From: Pelobates cultripes | Taxonomy: Eukaryota; Chordata; Amphibia; Anura; Pelobatidae | Length of the DNA: 64,000 nucleotides | Reading direction: 5' to 3' | NCBI GenBank assembly: GCA_933207985.1 | Contig: OW240918.1 | Location: forward strand, 23,100,538-23,164,537 | Shown: positions 11,791 through 22,414 of the stretch, in pieces | Numbering within the stretch: position 1 is the stretch's first letter | Layout of the letters: each line of letters opens with the position of its first letter | The notes under the pieces: model-generated | Database searches by the model: none | Seen by the model: the letters and a program-made list of their open reading frames with translations, nothing else | What the model was told of the DNA's origin: nothing | Made by a program: the position numbers and the translations under genes

Positions 11791-12904
11791 GTTAGCTCAA
11801 ATTCTAGTTTCTGTTTTGATTTTGTGTTTTTGGCTCTGTCCTTAAGGGGTTAAAGGTAACGTATTTTAAGAGGGTCTAAGTCTAGAATAAAACAGAAACA
11901 TTTCAACATTATAAATAATTGTATTTATTTTTAATTATGTGTTCCTTTAGCAGACAGAATATGGTCTTTTTGTATAAATAAAATTAAAAGAAAAAAGTAG
12001 GGTTTTCCTGTTGAGTAATATGGAGTTAAGCAGATCACCTGCTATTTCAAATTAAAGTTTTTTTAAATAATATATTGAATTTGTATGAATTGTTTCAGAA
12101 ATGGTGAACACCAATGCTGCATATTTAAACTCAAGGAATGTTAGAGATATGTCAACATCCGCAAAAAAACAAAAATTAGCCAAGAAAATTCGAGAAAGGG
12201 ATTATGTCATTGTTGAAACCTCTGACAAAGATACATTGTGATCTGGCCTGGGGATACATATGTGGCAGGAAAAATAAGAAAGAAAATCACAAGACAAAAC
12301 ATGCTATAGATTACTTCAAACCCAACCCAAGAATTCCTTTCTCAAAGCCATATAGGAAGTGAAATCTAATCTCATAGATGACAGCAGAGAATGCCACCAC
12401 TACCTCCAAGTCAAAATCAATGAAGTTCAATTCTTTGACTCCTAAATTCATATTAAACGTGCGTGGAGCGTATGATCTAGTCTGGACAAGCAGAGTAAAG
12501 GACGTGTTGGGATTATGGTTCGAGAATCAGAGACACCAGTCTGTCTTCCTTTGTCTGAGATACAAAGAGTGCCTTTTGAAAACTGGAATATTTTCCTACA
12601 TAACAGATACTCAGTACTCTTTTGTGATCAAGATACATTGGCTTTTATACAGTATACATACACAGACACACACTTCCTAATTAAAAGTATACCCTGCCAT
12701 AGACTGATTCTAGAGCTCTTATTGAAAGGGTTAAAGCAACATTGTTATTCCTCAGATTCTTCTAAAGATAAAATCTTGATCAAGCTTATAAACACTGCAT
12801 TTGAATTTAATAGGAATGCCAAGACTATTAAAACATAATATAAGGCTTACATACAAGCCTAATTTGGGCTTTACCTGTTACAATTTTTGCCATCTTTCTG
12901 AACC
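11791..12904. other. no recognisable feature
   Basis: Overlapping frames of about 100 codons at 12378-12838 contain stops in each other's phase and no known domain. Possibly decayed element DNA. Confidence 0.4.
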
Positions 12905-13046
12905 AGAGGTCCCCAACCCAGTCTTTATCGACCACCAAACGTCCATGTTTTGTCAGTATAACCATTTGCATAAAAAAGGGAAATACATAAATCCTGGACT
13001 TTTGGTGGTCCACGAAGACTCGGGACCACAGTCCTGGATGACCCAC
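12905..13046. mobile_element. hairpin MITE, hAT-like
   Basis: Imperfect inverted repeat: ggtccccaacccagtc...gaccaccaaacgtcca on the left pairs with tggacttttggtggtcc...gaagactcgggacc on the right. The arms are about 40 bp around a short centre. The GGTCCCCAACCCAGTC end is of a kind common in hAT-derived MITEs. I do not see a clear 8-bp target duplication. Confidence 0.65.
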
Positions 13047-13855
13047 GTGAACAGGAATCTTCTCAGCTATTTTGCAGTATATTTCTATGGTATATCATTG
13101 CCCAGTACCCATACATCAGGCATTCTATGGTGGAACACCACATGCTTCCTTAGAACCTAGGTTTGTGCTTTTGTTCATATACCAAGTATAAAATAATTTA
13201 TATTAAATAGTACTTAATTTCTACTTTTCCTAGTAGTACATGTCAAATTGTGATATATAAAATGTCCTTTTAAGAAAGAGAATATTCCAAAACTCAATTT
13301 TATGGATTAGTATAATTATTACTTATATAAATCCAACGTATGCTGCAGCGCTGTTCAATGGGCTGATTCGCTGCTATTCACATTACTTTGTACTGACACC
13401 TGAATTACAGCTGGCAGTTTCTTCCTATGACTTTACTCGCATTATATCATTCAATTCTTTCCTACATAACTTGTATGACAATTGGAATGTCAGTTCCTTT
13501 AGTGAAACAGGAAGGCATTTATTTAAAACTTCCCATTATATAATCTAATGGGTTCTCTTATTACATATTATCCGGATGAATGAGCAATAGCAATCTCTCA
13601 GTTTTCCGGTAAATGTTCTTACCTCTATTTTATTTTGTTTTGATATCTTTTTTTTATAATGTGTCCAGAGATTTCATTTAATCATAGATCACTATTAAAG
13701 AGATGGAAATGATATGATATATAATTCTTGCCACCAAATGATATAGAATTATCTACAACACAAGCAAATCTATATACAAAAGGTAAGCATGAATGTCCGG
13801 GTACTATATTACTGACATAAAAATAGCTTCTATTGATCATTATCTCTGTGTAAAA
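13047..13855. other. no recognisable feature
   Basis: AT-rich single-copy-looking DNA without coding or repeat signal. Confidence 0.45.
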
Positions 13856-14045
13856 AATGTGTGTGCTCCCGATGTATAAATCATTTAAATGACATTAATG
13901 GCAGTTGCTTAAAATATCCGTGAGGGATTCCATTATTTTGACAGGAGATCTGTAACTTGCAGAACTTATGCTATTATGTTTTATTGCAATAAACCGGTAT
14001 GGTAATGAGCTAATTGAAGTGGCAGTAAAGCTTGATAAATAAGTC
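13856..14045. other. candidate conserved non-coding element
   Basis: Compact block with homeodomain-like cores (catttaaatgacattaatgg, ggtaatgagctaattgaagt) and no repeat character or reading frame. Judged only on texture. Confidence 0.25.
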
Positions 14046-14875
14046 TCATATAAAAAGCTGCCTTGGTGTAAATTTGGACTCTAGCACAAGATTGTGTTCA
14101 TAGAGAAGAAATATATTTGCCTCAATTACCGCAAGCCTTATATGTATTCCTAATCGTGCACAATAGACCTGTTTTGGATCAACTATTCTATCTTCATGTT
14201 TTCTTTGTGTGCTGTTCGATTTCTGGGAATACCAGAAAATAGTCAGCAGGGAAGTGAGTTTCCGCAGAACTGTGTACATGGGAACCAGTGCTCTGTTATA
14301 AAAAATGTGTTTAAATTACTAATTGGGACAATCACCATACACACAGTGGAGACAACATGCACATTCCATTAGGGACTACTATCCTTTTATATTTTTGTAC
14401 TACTTTGTACCTCCTCGTACCTCTCTAATAAAAATAATGTACTTTTTATATTATCTATAAAATTACATTATTCATTGGTGACGATGATAGGTTCTAAGGA
14501 ACTTCCCTCAAGAATTGATATCTCAAACTGTCTAAAACCATTTCCACTCTCCTACTATCACTATACTACTTTGAGAAAATGGAGGCTAATTCAGGGTATC
14601 TGTAAGGCTCGTGGGACTAGTTCTAAAGAGACCAGGGAGAATTTCAATATTAGTTCATTTTCACAACTTATTTAAATTAGATATGAAACGGTCATATGAA
14701 GGTCATCAATAGAATTAAAGACTGAGCTTAACTAATTGGTTTGAAAATATAACTTGTGGTTACATACACGCTAAAAAATAATGAAGAAACAGTGTTGACT
14801 CCTTCAATCATGGTTATCCTGACGCGAATGAACATCACTCAAGTGAGAATCTAGTTCACTAACCTGGCAAATGTA
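14046..14875. other. no recognisable feature
   Basis: AT-rich DNA with short open frames lacking domains. It forms the left flank of the LINE insertion that follows. Confidence 0.45.
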
Positions 14876-14894
14876 TTATAAACTATGAATATAT
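14876..14894. repeat. target site duplication, left copy
   Basis: TTATAAACTATGAATATAT (19 bp) is repeated without mismatch at 16803-16821. The pair brackets the LINE insertion and fixes both its ends. Confidence 0.9.
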
Positions 14895-15048
14895 ATATTT
14901 TTTATTTTTTTTCAGACTTGCACCAGCCCTTCGTGCATAGGGTACACTTAAACCAGTCTTTGGGCATGGTAAACTGTCATCATCAAAGTGTCTCTTTTTT
15001 TTTTTCCTTTTCCCTTTGTATTTTTTCTTTTATATCTTATGCTATTAT

Positions 15049-15085
15049 CCCCCCCCCCTCCCCCCCACTCCCACCCATCCCCTCC
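15049..15085 (-). other. G-rich polypurine tract in LINE 3' UTR
   Basis: On the minus strand this reads as G-runs of 3 to 9 separated by single A or T bases, about 35 nt, in the 3' untranslated region of the LINE. A G-rich polypurine tract is a conserved feature of L1 3' UTRs and can fold into a G-quadruplex. Confidence 0.7.
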
Positions 15086-15219
15086 TGAATCCTTCCTTGT
15101 CAAACTTCCTGTCCTTGGTTATTTTTTATTTTTTTCCTCCAAATTCTCTAGTATTGTGAGAGCCTATCCATATATTTAATCTACGTATCCATGGAATCGC
15201 TGTCTTATATGTTACTTTA

Positions 15220-16089
15220 TTAGGTATTCCCAGATCTTATAGGGTCCTTCAGCATACTTATCCAAGTATCCCAAGCCTCTATTTGGGTATATCTATTGCC
15301 TAAGTTTGCTAATATTCCTCTTTCCATTCTAGCTTGCCAGACCACTTGCTTTGTCACTTCATCTATGTTTGGGATTCTCTCTGTTTTCCACTCTCTTGCG
15401 AGAAGTAACTTAGCCACCGTAACTATGTATAGTATTATCATTAATGTTTTCTTGGTCATTATGGGCCAGTGTATGTTTAGCAAAATCACTTCTGGCTTAC
15501 AATGCATTTTAATTCCTGTTATTTGCTGAATTAACTTAATTATTTCTTTCCAAAATTGTTTGACAGGCAAGCAATGCCACCAGACGTGTACCAAGTTCCT
15601 TTCAATGGTTTTACATTTCCAGCATTCACCCGATGTTGTGGGGAAGATCTTCTTCAGACGTTGGGGTGTTAGATACCATCTATCTGATAACTTAAACTGG
15701 GGCTCAATTATATTTAAACAATGAATATTCTTATTCGATTTATTTAAGGAATTTTTCCATTGATGTACTTCTATATTCGTTTGTAGATCTTTTTCCCATT
15801 TCTTGATCACTTCTATTGTTTTATCATGTCTCCAACCATATATAATTTTTACACATTTAGTCATTAGGTTTTTATAATTCTTTAGTTCAAAAAAATGTAT
15901 AAGGTTACTAGTGTCCTCTTCATTGCTTATATATACATGTTTTATTACAATGCTTTTAATTCGTAAATAGTTGAACCTTTGGTTAGCGGAGATGTTAAAT
16001 CCAGTCATGATTTTGGAAAAAGATTTCAATTTACCTTCTGCCATGATATCTCCATAATCCCCCACCCCTTTCTCAGACCATGGAAAAAT
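15220..16089 (-). pseudogene. LINE ORF2 C-terminal segment
   Basis: A continuous open frame of about 290 codons. Its start at an internal ATG (16095) is not a gene start, because the first codons run across the inversion junction. Recognisable blocks are FSKIMTGFNISANQRFNYL early on, WYLTPQRLKKIFP, and the cysteine/histidine knuckle CWKCKTIERNLVHVWWHC (C-x2-C-x8-H-x4-C) near residue 160, followed by FWKEIIKLIQQITGI and a late LLLAREWKTERIPNIDEV block. These occur in this order at the C terminus of L1/Tx1 ORF2 proteins. The stop is natural for the family. No in-frame stop in 290 codons suggests a fairly young insertion. Confidence 0.88.
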
Positions 16090-16802
16090 CAACATTCATA
16101 GTGAAAAATATGAATAAAAGACTAACCAATGAGCTTGAATAAAATAATGGTCTAGCCGGAAATAAGGACAAGTTGAAGTACCTCGGCATTATCATAACCC
16201 CACTATTAAAAGACATGGTAAAAGCCAACTTCCTTCCATTACTGAAAGACACAAATAAAAAAATTGAAAGACTGGAAAAATGTGGGATTCTCATGGTCAG
16301 GAAGGATTAATATATTAAAATCATATGTCCTACCAAAGTGGCTATATATCTGGAGAATGATTCCAATCAACTGCCCAGAAAACTGGTTGTCGTTACTGCA
16401 TAGGTCCTTCATTACATTTACCTGGAGTGATAAGAAACCAAGAGTAAAAATGAAATTACTGGCTAGAGCAAAGCAGGACGGATGGCTGGGATGCCCAGAA
16501 GTCTTCCAGTGCTACCAGGCCAGCAGATTGTTCCACATAATGCTTACACAGAACAGAGTGGCTATCAAAGAAAATTGGTATAAGATAGAACTAGCAAAGA
16601 CTGGTGTAAGGATTTTAGCCTCCCTATTCTGGACGGTTGATACAAACAGAAATATCATGAGAGAGGCGTCCAGCAAATCCCGGATACTCGAAGAACTGAC
16701 GAGATGGTGGAGCAAATTTACACGTAAGAAAGGCCTAATAAAATAATAACTGCCATCCCTTTCACGACTATTGAAGGTATGTTGGAAAATCTAAGAATAG
16801 AT
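16090..16802 (+). pseudogene. LINE ORF2 segment, inverted part
   Basis: Reads in the opposite direction to the C-terminal segment. Translation gives KLKYLGIIIT (about 16175), NFLPLL, then after a one-base frame change near 16265 the run NVGFSWSGRINILKSYVLPK, LYIWRMIPINCPENW and PRVKMKLLARAKQDG. These blocks lie between the reverse transcriptase core and the C-terminal knuckle in L1/Tx1 ORF2, so this segment belongs just upstream of the sense-oriented one. It ends at the right target duplication. Confidence 0.87.
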
Positions 16803-16821
16803 TTATAAACTATGAATATAT
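16803..16821. repeat. target site duplication, right copy
   Basis: Exact second copy of the 19-bp sequence at 14876-14894. Confidence 0.9.
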
Positions 16822-18907
16822 GATACATATTTGAAAATGTGTGTGTATATATATATACACACGAAAATGGAAAGGGCTTGGTCTGGCATGTGAATTACCA
16901 GTGGATTTAAGGCCCAGATGTATGTCAGATGAATACCTATGAAAACACACATACTGTAGTGATGTATGGATTGTAATGCAGCCCGGAAACATGTGTTTCG
17001 TATAGCCATCCCCCATATTTGGAGATCTGGCAATGCTACAATCCTTGAAACATTCACAGTTTACAGTGGATTTGTTTATACTTGTATCATGATGTCCTCA
17101 TAGCTTTTACAGCTAGTGCAGTGATGTTTACTGGAGAAAATATCCAAGCTTAGAAATCATTGTATAATTATTGCTAGATGAGTCAGAGAATGATGCACTG
17201 AGCTCTCTAAAAATACATCTGAGCTCCTGAAATGTGTTATAAACACTGAGAAACAAACGAGGGAAGCCCTTGCAGTTAGAGGAAGATGGTTCTCCTTATA
17301 TGGTTCTTCATGAGAAAATCTGTTCAGACCAGAGCAATCTTACTTCCCTACTGCTACTTTGTAATTACGGGACCTTTGCTGCACCTGAGGCTTCAAAGGA
17401 AGGTGTCAATAGGGCATCAAAAGGCAATCACTCATTGACTACTGCTTTGACACTTGGCTACCGCCAGATCACAGATTACACAGTGACGCTAACCTTAGCA
17501 CTGCCAACGTTTTTAATGTTACCTGTTCATTATATCACTCAAGTCATTAAGAGGAAGGGTCGACATGGATCAACAGACATTAGATGGAATCGGAGAAGAC
17601 ACTAAGGGGACATACTTTTAGCTCTAACTTTTATTGATAACGTATTTGCAGACGTTAAACCACTTTAATCTTATTTATTTTTTTATCATTTCCTCATCAG
17701 ATAAGAAATACTTATAAATTTTCTTCTACTTTGACAAACTGTTTTACCAACCAGACTGCAGAAACTGACTTAAAATGTACAAGTGTAAGGCAAAAGGGAG
17801 ATTTATTTAGGCAAAAAGGTGCTGTTTTGGATGCAAAGTGCAAAGCATTACGAGGCATTCTATTGGTTTCCATGATGATTGTTCCTTAATTATCTCTTTG
17901 CCACAGACTAGCATCTGTTTTTGTCTTGATAAATCTACCCCTTTTAAGTACAAATGACAGTTAAAACAAAATACTTTTATATCTTCTTTGAGGCTAATCT
18001 ACCAAGTAGCAACATAATAGTGTGTTCTTTTTCCCGCAACAATTCCTATGTGTTTTCTTAGTGTCTGTATTTCAGTTTGTGATTAACTTCTGTAGAATAT
18101 TCCTATTCACATGGATACTTCTGCTTGCTGAAAACATCCTCGAATGCGTTCATCCCTCCAGGACTCTATGAATTAAATGTAAAAATCATTCTGAATTTTC
18201 ATTGCTTTTTCTTTTAATTATTCCAGTGTCAGGGTGCAATTCCTAGCAGCACTACTGACGAGGGGGCCTGTGATTTTGACAGCAGGGTAGCCTTTATTTG
18301 GCACTTATAATGAAATTCAGAACAATTCAAGCATTTTAAAGGGGATACCACATCTGGCAATCTGTTTCATTTCTTCCCCTGGAGCATTTTTTTAACATAT
18401 TGGAACTGGTTCTCCAAATTAGGGTTTAAGTGGGATACAGGAATAAGGAAATATACATTGTACGCATGAATAAACACGGCAAATGAATGGTTCGAAAAAG
18501 ACACTAATAAAATATATTTTTTATATAAATCTCTGTTATAAATATTTATCTTGCATTATATGTGCAGCATGCCGTGTCAGTAATTGTGTGATTATTTTAT
18601 GTTTGTTTTTATTACTGTAGAATATTTATTGTGGTGCCAGATTTCATCATTACATCCAGGTTTGGCAGAGTTATTGATTAAAATCTAAATGCCAGAGTTT
18701 ACTCTTAATGATCTGGAAAAAAAACCAACACATGTATTTCCTTTTCTAAATTAGTCTGGCTAAATGCAAAGAAACCTTAATGTGATAAATAACCAAATAC
18801 TAGGCTGTGAATTCCTAAAGAGAAATTTGTTTGACACATTACACATTTTAGATCAGGTACATGTGCCTATTAATATTATGAGAAATTTACTTTTGTGTTA
18901 TAGCTTA
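16822..18907. other. mostly single-copy-looking intergenic DNA
   Basis: Contains a short perfect palindrome of GT and TA steps at 16841-16862. An open frame of 111 codons at 17270-17605 has no recognisable domain. The block 18160-18420 (ggcacttataatgaaattcag and neighbours) again has the look of conserved non-coding DNA. No mobile element signature seen. Confidence 0.4.
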
Positions 18908-19240
18908 TATTAAGTGTTACTCCAAGCACCATATAACAACTTCACTGATGTGAAGTGGTCATGGTGTCTGGAGTCTATATGTGCCGCGTTGCTCAACGAG
19001 AGTGTTTAAGTATTTAAATCCTATACTACCTGATGTGTAACTGGTAGTGCCACAAGGTCATTACAAGGGCATCATTAGAGATCCTGGCTGGCTAATGTAT
19101 ATTTTGTCCATATTTGATATCTGTCATCAGCAAGCACAGCACATCCCGCCCTGCATGACATGCGTCCTATTCCAGCAAGGGGTAATTATGTCAGTGAAGG
19201 AGGATCAGGCTGAGTGAGAACTTAGCCTATACTCTCTAAA
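18908..19240. mobile_element. T2-like MITE, degraded
   Basis: Begins with TTAA at 18910, followed by gtgttactccaagcaccat and a short internal palindrome aacttcactgatgtgaagtg with ggtcatggtgtctggagtc. This arrangement matches the ends of the T2-like elements in this window. The right end is not clear. Confidence 0.5.
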
Positions 19241-19787
19241 GGAAAGTAAGTTTTCTGTTGTTCTAAAAGGGGGCCCAGTAAAGGAAGGCTTTCTCTAACT
19301 AGAAAAAGTATTTTCTTAACACTGTTTTTTGGTTGTAGCAACCCTTAGATTTATGCTACTTTGCAAATGTCATGACCCTTTAATTTTAAAGATTTGACAG
19401 GTTTTTTTTTCCCTCCTCCAGCCCTTAATGGCATCACAAAAAAGTGTCTAAAAACTCAATTTTAGACCACAGAAGCAAAACTGGAAGCATAGCTAACTTA
19501 AAGAATTTTTCCAATTCTGCTATTTTGGGCTTACCATTGAAATTCATTTTTAATTCTCAAGTGTTCCCAAGACATTTCACGTTAGTAAGTAACCCAAGTG
19601 TCCCAAACCATGTTGCTTGAATGTTGCTCACAAAACAGGTATAAAATACACATTATTATGGCGCCATCATTTAGAGCATATTTATGATAATTAATCACTC
19701 TTTCATGCACATTAACTTAATACGTGTTATGCCATTGGTCAGTAACAGGTTTAAATGAGTTTATTTGTAGTATAATAACCCACTAAC
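19241..19787. other. no recognisable feature
   Basis: AT-rich intergenic DNA. Confidence 0.45.
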
Positions 19788-19945
19788 ATGCAAGCTTATC
19801 TGAGCACAGCTTTCAACACCTTCTTTTCCTGTGCGTCCAACTTGTCTGGTTACAATTACATGTCGGTTAGTACACCCTTTGTACAGCGCTGTGGAAATAG
19901 TTGGTGCTTTATAAATAATAATAATGATAAGAAGAAGAAAAAGAT
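19788..19945 (+). mobile_element. L2-like LINE/SINE 3' end
   Basis: Runs from atgcaagcttatctgagcac through cgtccaacttgtctggttac to tgtacagcgctgtggaaata, gtgctttataaataataat and an A-rich microsatellite. The plan (aagctc...gagca start, agcgct...tataaata end, short tandem tail) is that of L2-type 3' ends. A clear homologue lies on the minus strand at 46800-46960. Confidence 0.65.
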
Positions 19946-20040
19946 ATTGCATACACAGACATTACAGCTTTCCTGAAAGTGTGAGTTACTTACCTTCATT
20001 GGGAATGGTACTAACTAATAAAGATATGTGTATAATATAA

Positions 20041-20155
20041 AGCAGCTTGATAAAGGCCCTAAGGGATCGAAACGTTGTGTGGTTCTTGGGTCCAATAAAA
20101 GTTTCCTATTGGTTTGGAACAATTTGGAGTGCCTGGATTATTTTCTTCTATAATA
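20041..20155 (+). mobile_element. Penelope-like or related tail with hammerhead-like core
   Basis: Contains TTGATAAAGGCCCTAAGGGA followed by TCGAAACGTTG, then ccaataaaag and ttggagtgcctggatt. The order (TGA-type box, a short GGCCC/GGG stem, GAAAC) resembles a hammerhead ribozyme core with substitutions, as carried by Penelope-like elements. The AATAAA and tggagtgcc parts are shared with the locus at 21784-21950. Confidence 0.5.
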
Positions 20156-20734
20156 TAAAGCAATCATAACATATTTATCATAGGCGTAAAACCTTAAATG
20201 TAGTCTGTTGCAGCAGAGTGCTATAATTAATGCAGACATGCATAATGCATATTGAACTGACACTTAACATTCCGTGTGTAAAAACAAATTATTCTACAAG
20301 AAAATATAAATGAAAAATAAAAAGTGCTTTATTACATGGAGGTAATGCTCCCGACTAGAGTGGAGTCTATTTTCTAAAAAGCAAATTATGAGGACTTTCA
20401 AAATTAAGGCAGAAATTGCAGTATTCTATCTGATCAACAAAACATTTTATCTAATTTGACTTTAGTGGAATAAAATGATGAAGACAGTGTTACGTTCTCC
20501 GGAAATAGCTTTTTAGTGAAAAAGACACAAATTGGACATTTTAGTGCCAGAGCACTTCACTATTAAGATAAACAAGCATTGAATATAACCATTTGAAAAA
20601 TCTCAGAGACTTATTCTATGAGCTGAAACATAAATTGAAAAGCAAGTTGTAGAGTTTTTTTCCAATTAAGCACAAGGCAGTGGTACGGACATTGTAGATG
20701 CAAAGGACAGAGCTTATAAAAATAATTGACAGGG
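20156..20734. other. no recognisable feature
   Basis: AT-rich intergenic DNA. Confidence 0.45.
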
Positions 20735-20954
20735 ACCAAGGGCCGGAAAAAGAGCACATTGGGCCTTGTGCCGACAATTACCATGGGCCTTACTACAGAA
20801 TCTTATAGACAGAAAACACAGTGTCATGTATCTGGTGATGGTAGTGGTCGAGGGAAACTCACAGGATTCAGCTATAAGAACACACATATATGATAATATC
20901 TCGCTTTCATCTTTCAGGGAAATCCATACCCTTTGACAGCAGTATCTCGTGAAA

Positions 20955-21228
20955 CAGGACGTCGGTGGGCGGGTTAGCCATTTATGAGAATCACATAAAC
21001 AGCGCCACCCAAAGGGTCGGACATGCCCAGAAAGGAGGCAGGTCTGCCCAAAGAATCAGAAAGTCAGCCTGGTGTGACTTTATCTCACGTTGTCCGCCAA
21101 TAATGCAGGCTGGGCAACTAAAGGGAATGCTACTATTCAGACAGCACCCTGAGCTTGGTGAAAATGTATCTAATGATGTGCCCGCTCTCCGCTTTCTGGG
21201 GAATATCCACCAGTCCTCACTTATTCAC
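20955..21228 (+). repeat. inverted repeat, left arm
   Basis: Starts caggacgtcggtgggcgggt and ends near ccagtcctcacttattcac. It is inverted at 22083-22355 with roughly 93 percent identity by eye (for example gggcgggt against gggtgggt, and a small deletion near aaagggaatgc). The arms are 854 bp apart. Confidence 0.9.
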
Positions 21229-21783
21229 TGTCAAGGATCTTACCTGGAGTGGGAGTCCGGCACGCAGAGTTAAAGCACCCTTTGCAATTCGACACAGGCC
21301 AAGGGGACTCAGGACAGAAATCCCCAAGGTTGTGACACAGTGCACTGGGGCTGAAATAACCAGTGCTTCCTGGAACGCAGTACAGACAAAGGATATCCAG
21401 AAGAGTAGTCAGTATCAGAATCAGAAGTCAGGACAGGCGGCAATCAGGCAAAAACGGTAGACGAGCAGGGGATCAAAACCAGGAGTCAGAAGAATAGCAG
21501 TGAAACCAAACATGAACAGGAAACACGATCTGACAACGAGAACCAGCCTTGCGGGGTTTAAATAGGGAGTCTCAGCCAATCATCAAGGAACCAGGAACAG
21601 GTGTGCACATTCCAGGCGTACAGGCTCAGACTACAGGATACCAAGAACAACCAGAAACAGTCAAAGATGCGTGGAGCTCAATGCAAGGATACCGACTGGG
21701 ATGCAGGAAACTCAGGTTTGATCCCAGCCAGACCCAAATACACAATATTGTGTAAAGCACAATGGTGATCCAGACATTCACCT

Positions 21784-21950
21784 TGTTCACCACCTCACTA
21801 AAAAATAAGTCCGACGGTTCTGCTCCACCGAATGCATGCGAAACGTCGCACTTATTTTTTGATGAGGAGGTGAACCCACGAATAAATTTACCTTCATTAT
21901 CCTGGAGTGCTGCCTGTGTTTCTCTTCTTTGATACTGTATTGGTAGATTC
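21784..21950 (+). mobile_element. foldback tail with hammerhead-like core
   Basis: gttcaccacctcac and aaaaaataagt (21784-21812) pair with acttattttttgatgagg and aggtgaac (21849-21875). In the loop are CCGACGG, a ctgc...gca pair and GAAACGTCG. That order (long stem I, CUGANGA-like box, stem II, GAAAC, GUC) is that of a type I hammerhead with substitutions in the first box. AATAAA and tggagtgctgcctg follow, as at 20041-20155. Confidence 0.5.
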
Positions 21951-22082
21951 AGCGGTGTCCATCCTACACACAGAGCGCCCCTTTGGTGGAAGGCCAGAGC
22001 ATATAGGCGGTACTTGAGTGCAGGGTATACTGTTTTTGCATACCAGGAACGTCTGCCTTCTAGTAAGAAGATAAATGGAGAA

Positions 22083-22355
22083 GTGGATAAGTGAGGACTG
22101 GTGGATATTGTCCAGAAAGCGTAGAGCGGGCACATCATTAAATACATTTGCACCAAGCTCAGGGTGTTGTCTGAATAGTAGCATGCCCTTAGTTGCCCAG
22201 CCTGCATTATTGGCGGACAACGTGAGATACAGTCACACCAGGCTGACTTTCTGATTCTTTGGGCAGACCTGCCTCCTTTCTGGGCATGTCCGACCCTTTG
22301 GGTGGCGCTGTTTATGTGATTCTCATAAATGGCTAACCCACCCACCGACGTCCTG
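22083..22355 (-). repeat. inverted repeat, right arm
   Basis: Reverse complement of 20955-21228. A long open frame on the minus strand (21626-22522) passes through it, but its composition follows the repeat and it has no domain. Confidence 0.9.
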
Positions 22356-22406
22356 GTATTCAGTCTGGGACAGAGAAAAGGTGGATGTAGTGGGTTTAGA
22401 AGAAAG

Positions 22407-22414
22407 GGTACATG
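22407..22414. repeat. 8-bp target duplication, left
   Basis: GGTACATG, repeated exactly at 23245-23252 on the far side of the hAT-type element. Confidence 0.85.

Larger units (their letters stand above)
14895..16802 (-). mobile_element. L1/Tx1-type LINE insertion with inverted 5' segment
   Basis: Bounded by a perfect 19-bp target duplication. The 3' end (T-rich on the plus strand at 14895-14913, the poly(A) end) is at the left. Reading the minus strand, the 3' untranslated region and the C-terminal ORF2 segment (16089 to 15220) are in sense orientation, while the preceding ORF2 segment (16802 to about 16090) lies inverted. A 5' part inverted relative to the 3' part within a single target duplication is the known product of twin priming during LINE integration. 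The element is severely 5'-truncated: nothing upstream of the late reverse transcriptase region is present. Confidence 0.88.

Noticed and set aside
15220..16095. 291-codon frame as a host gene
   Set aside because: It is the C-terminal part of a LINE ORF2, bracketed with its inverted partner by a single target duplication.
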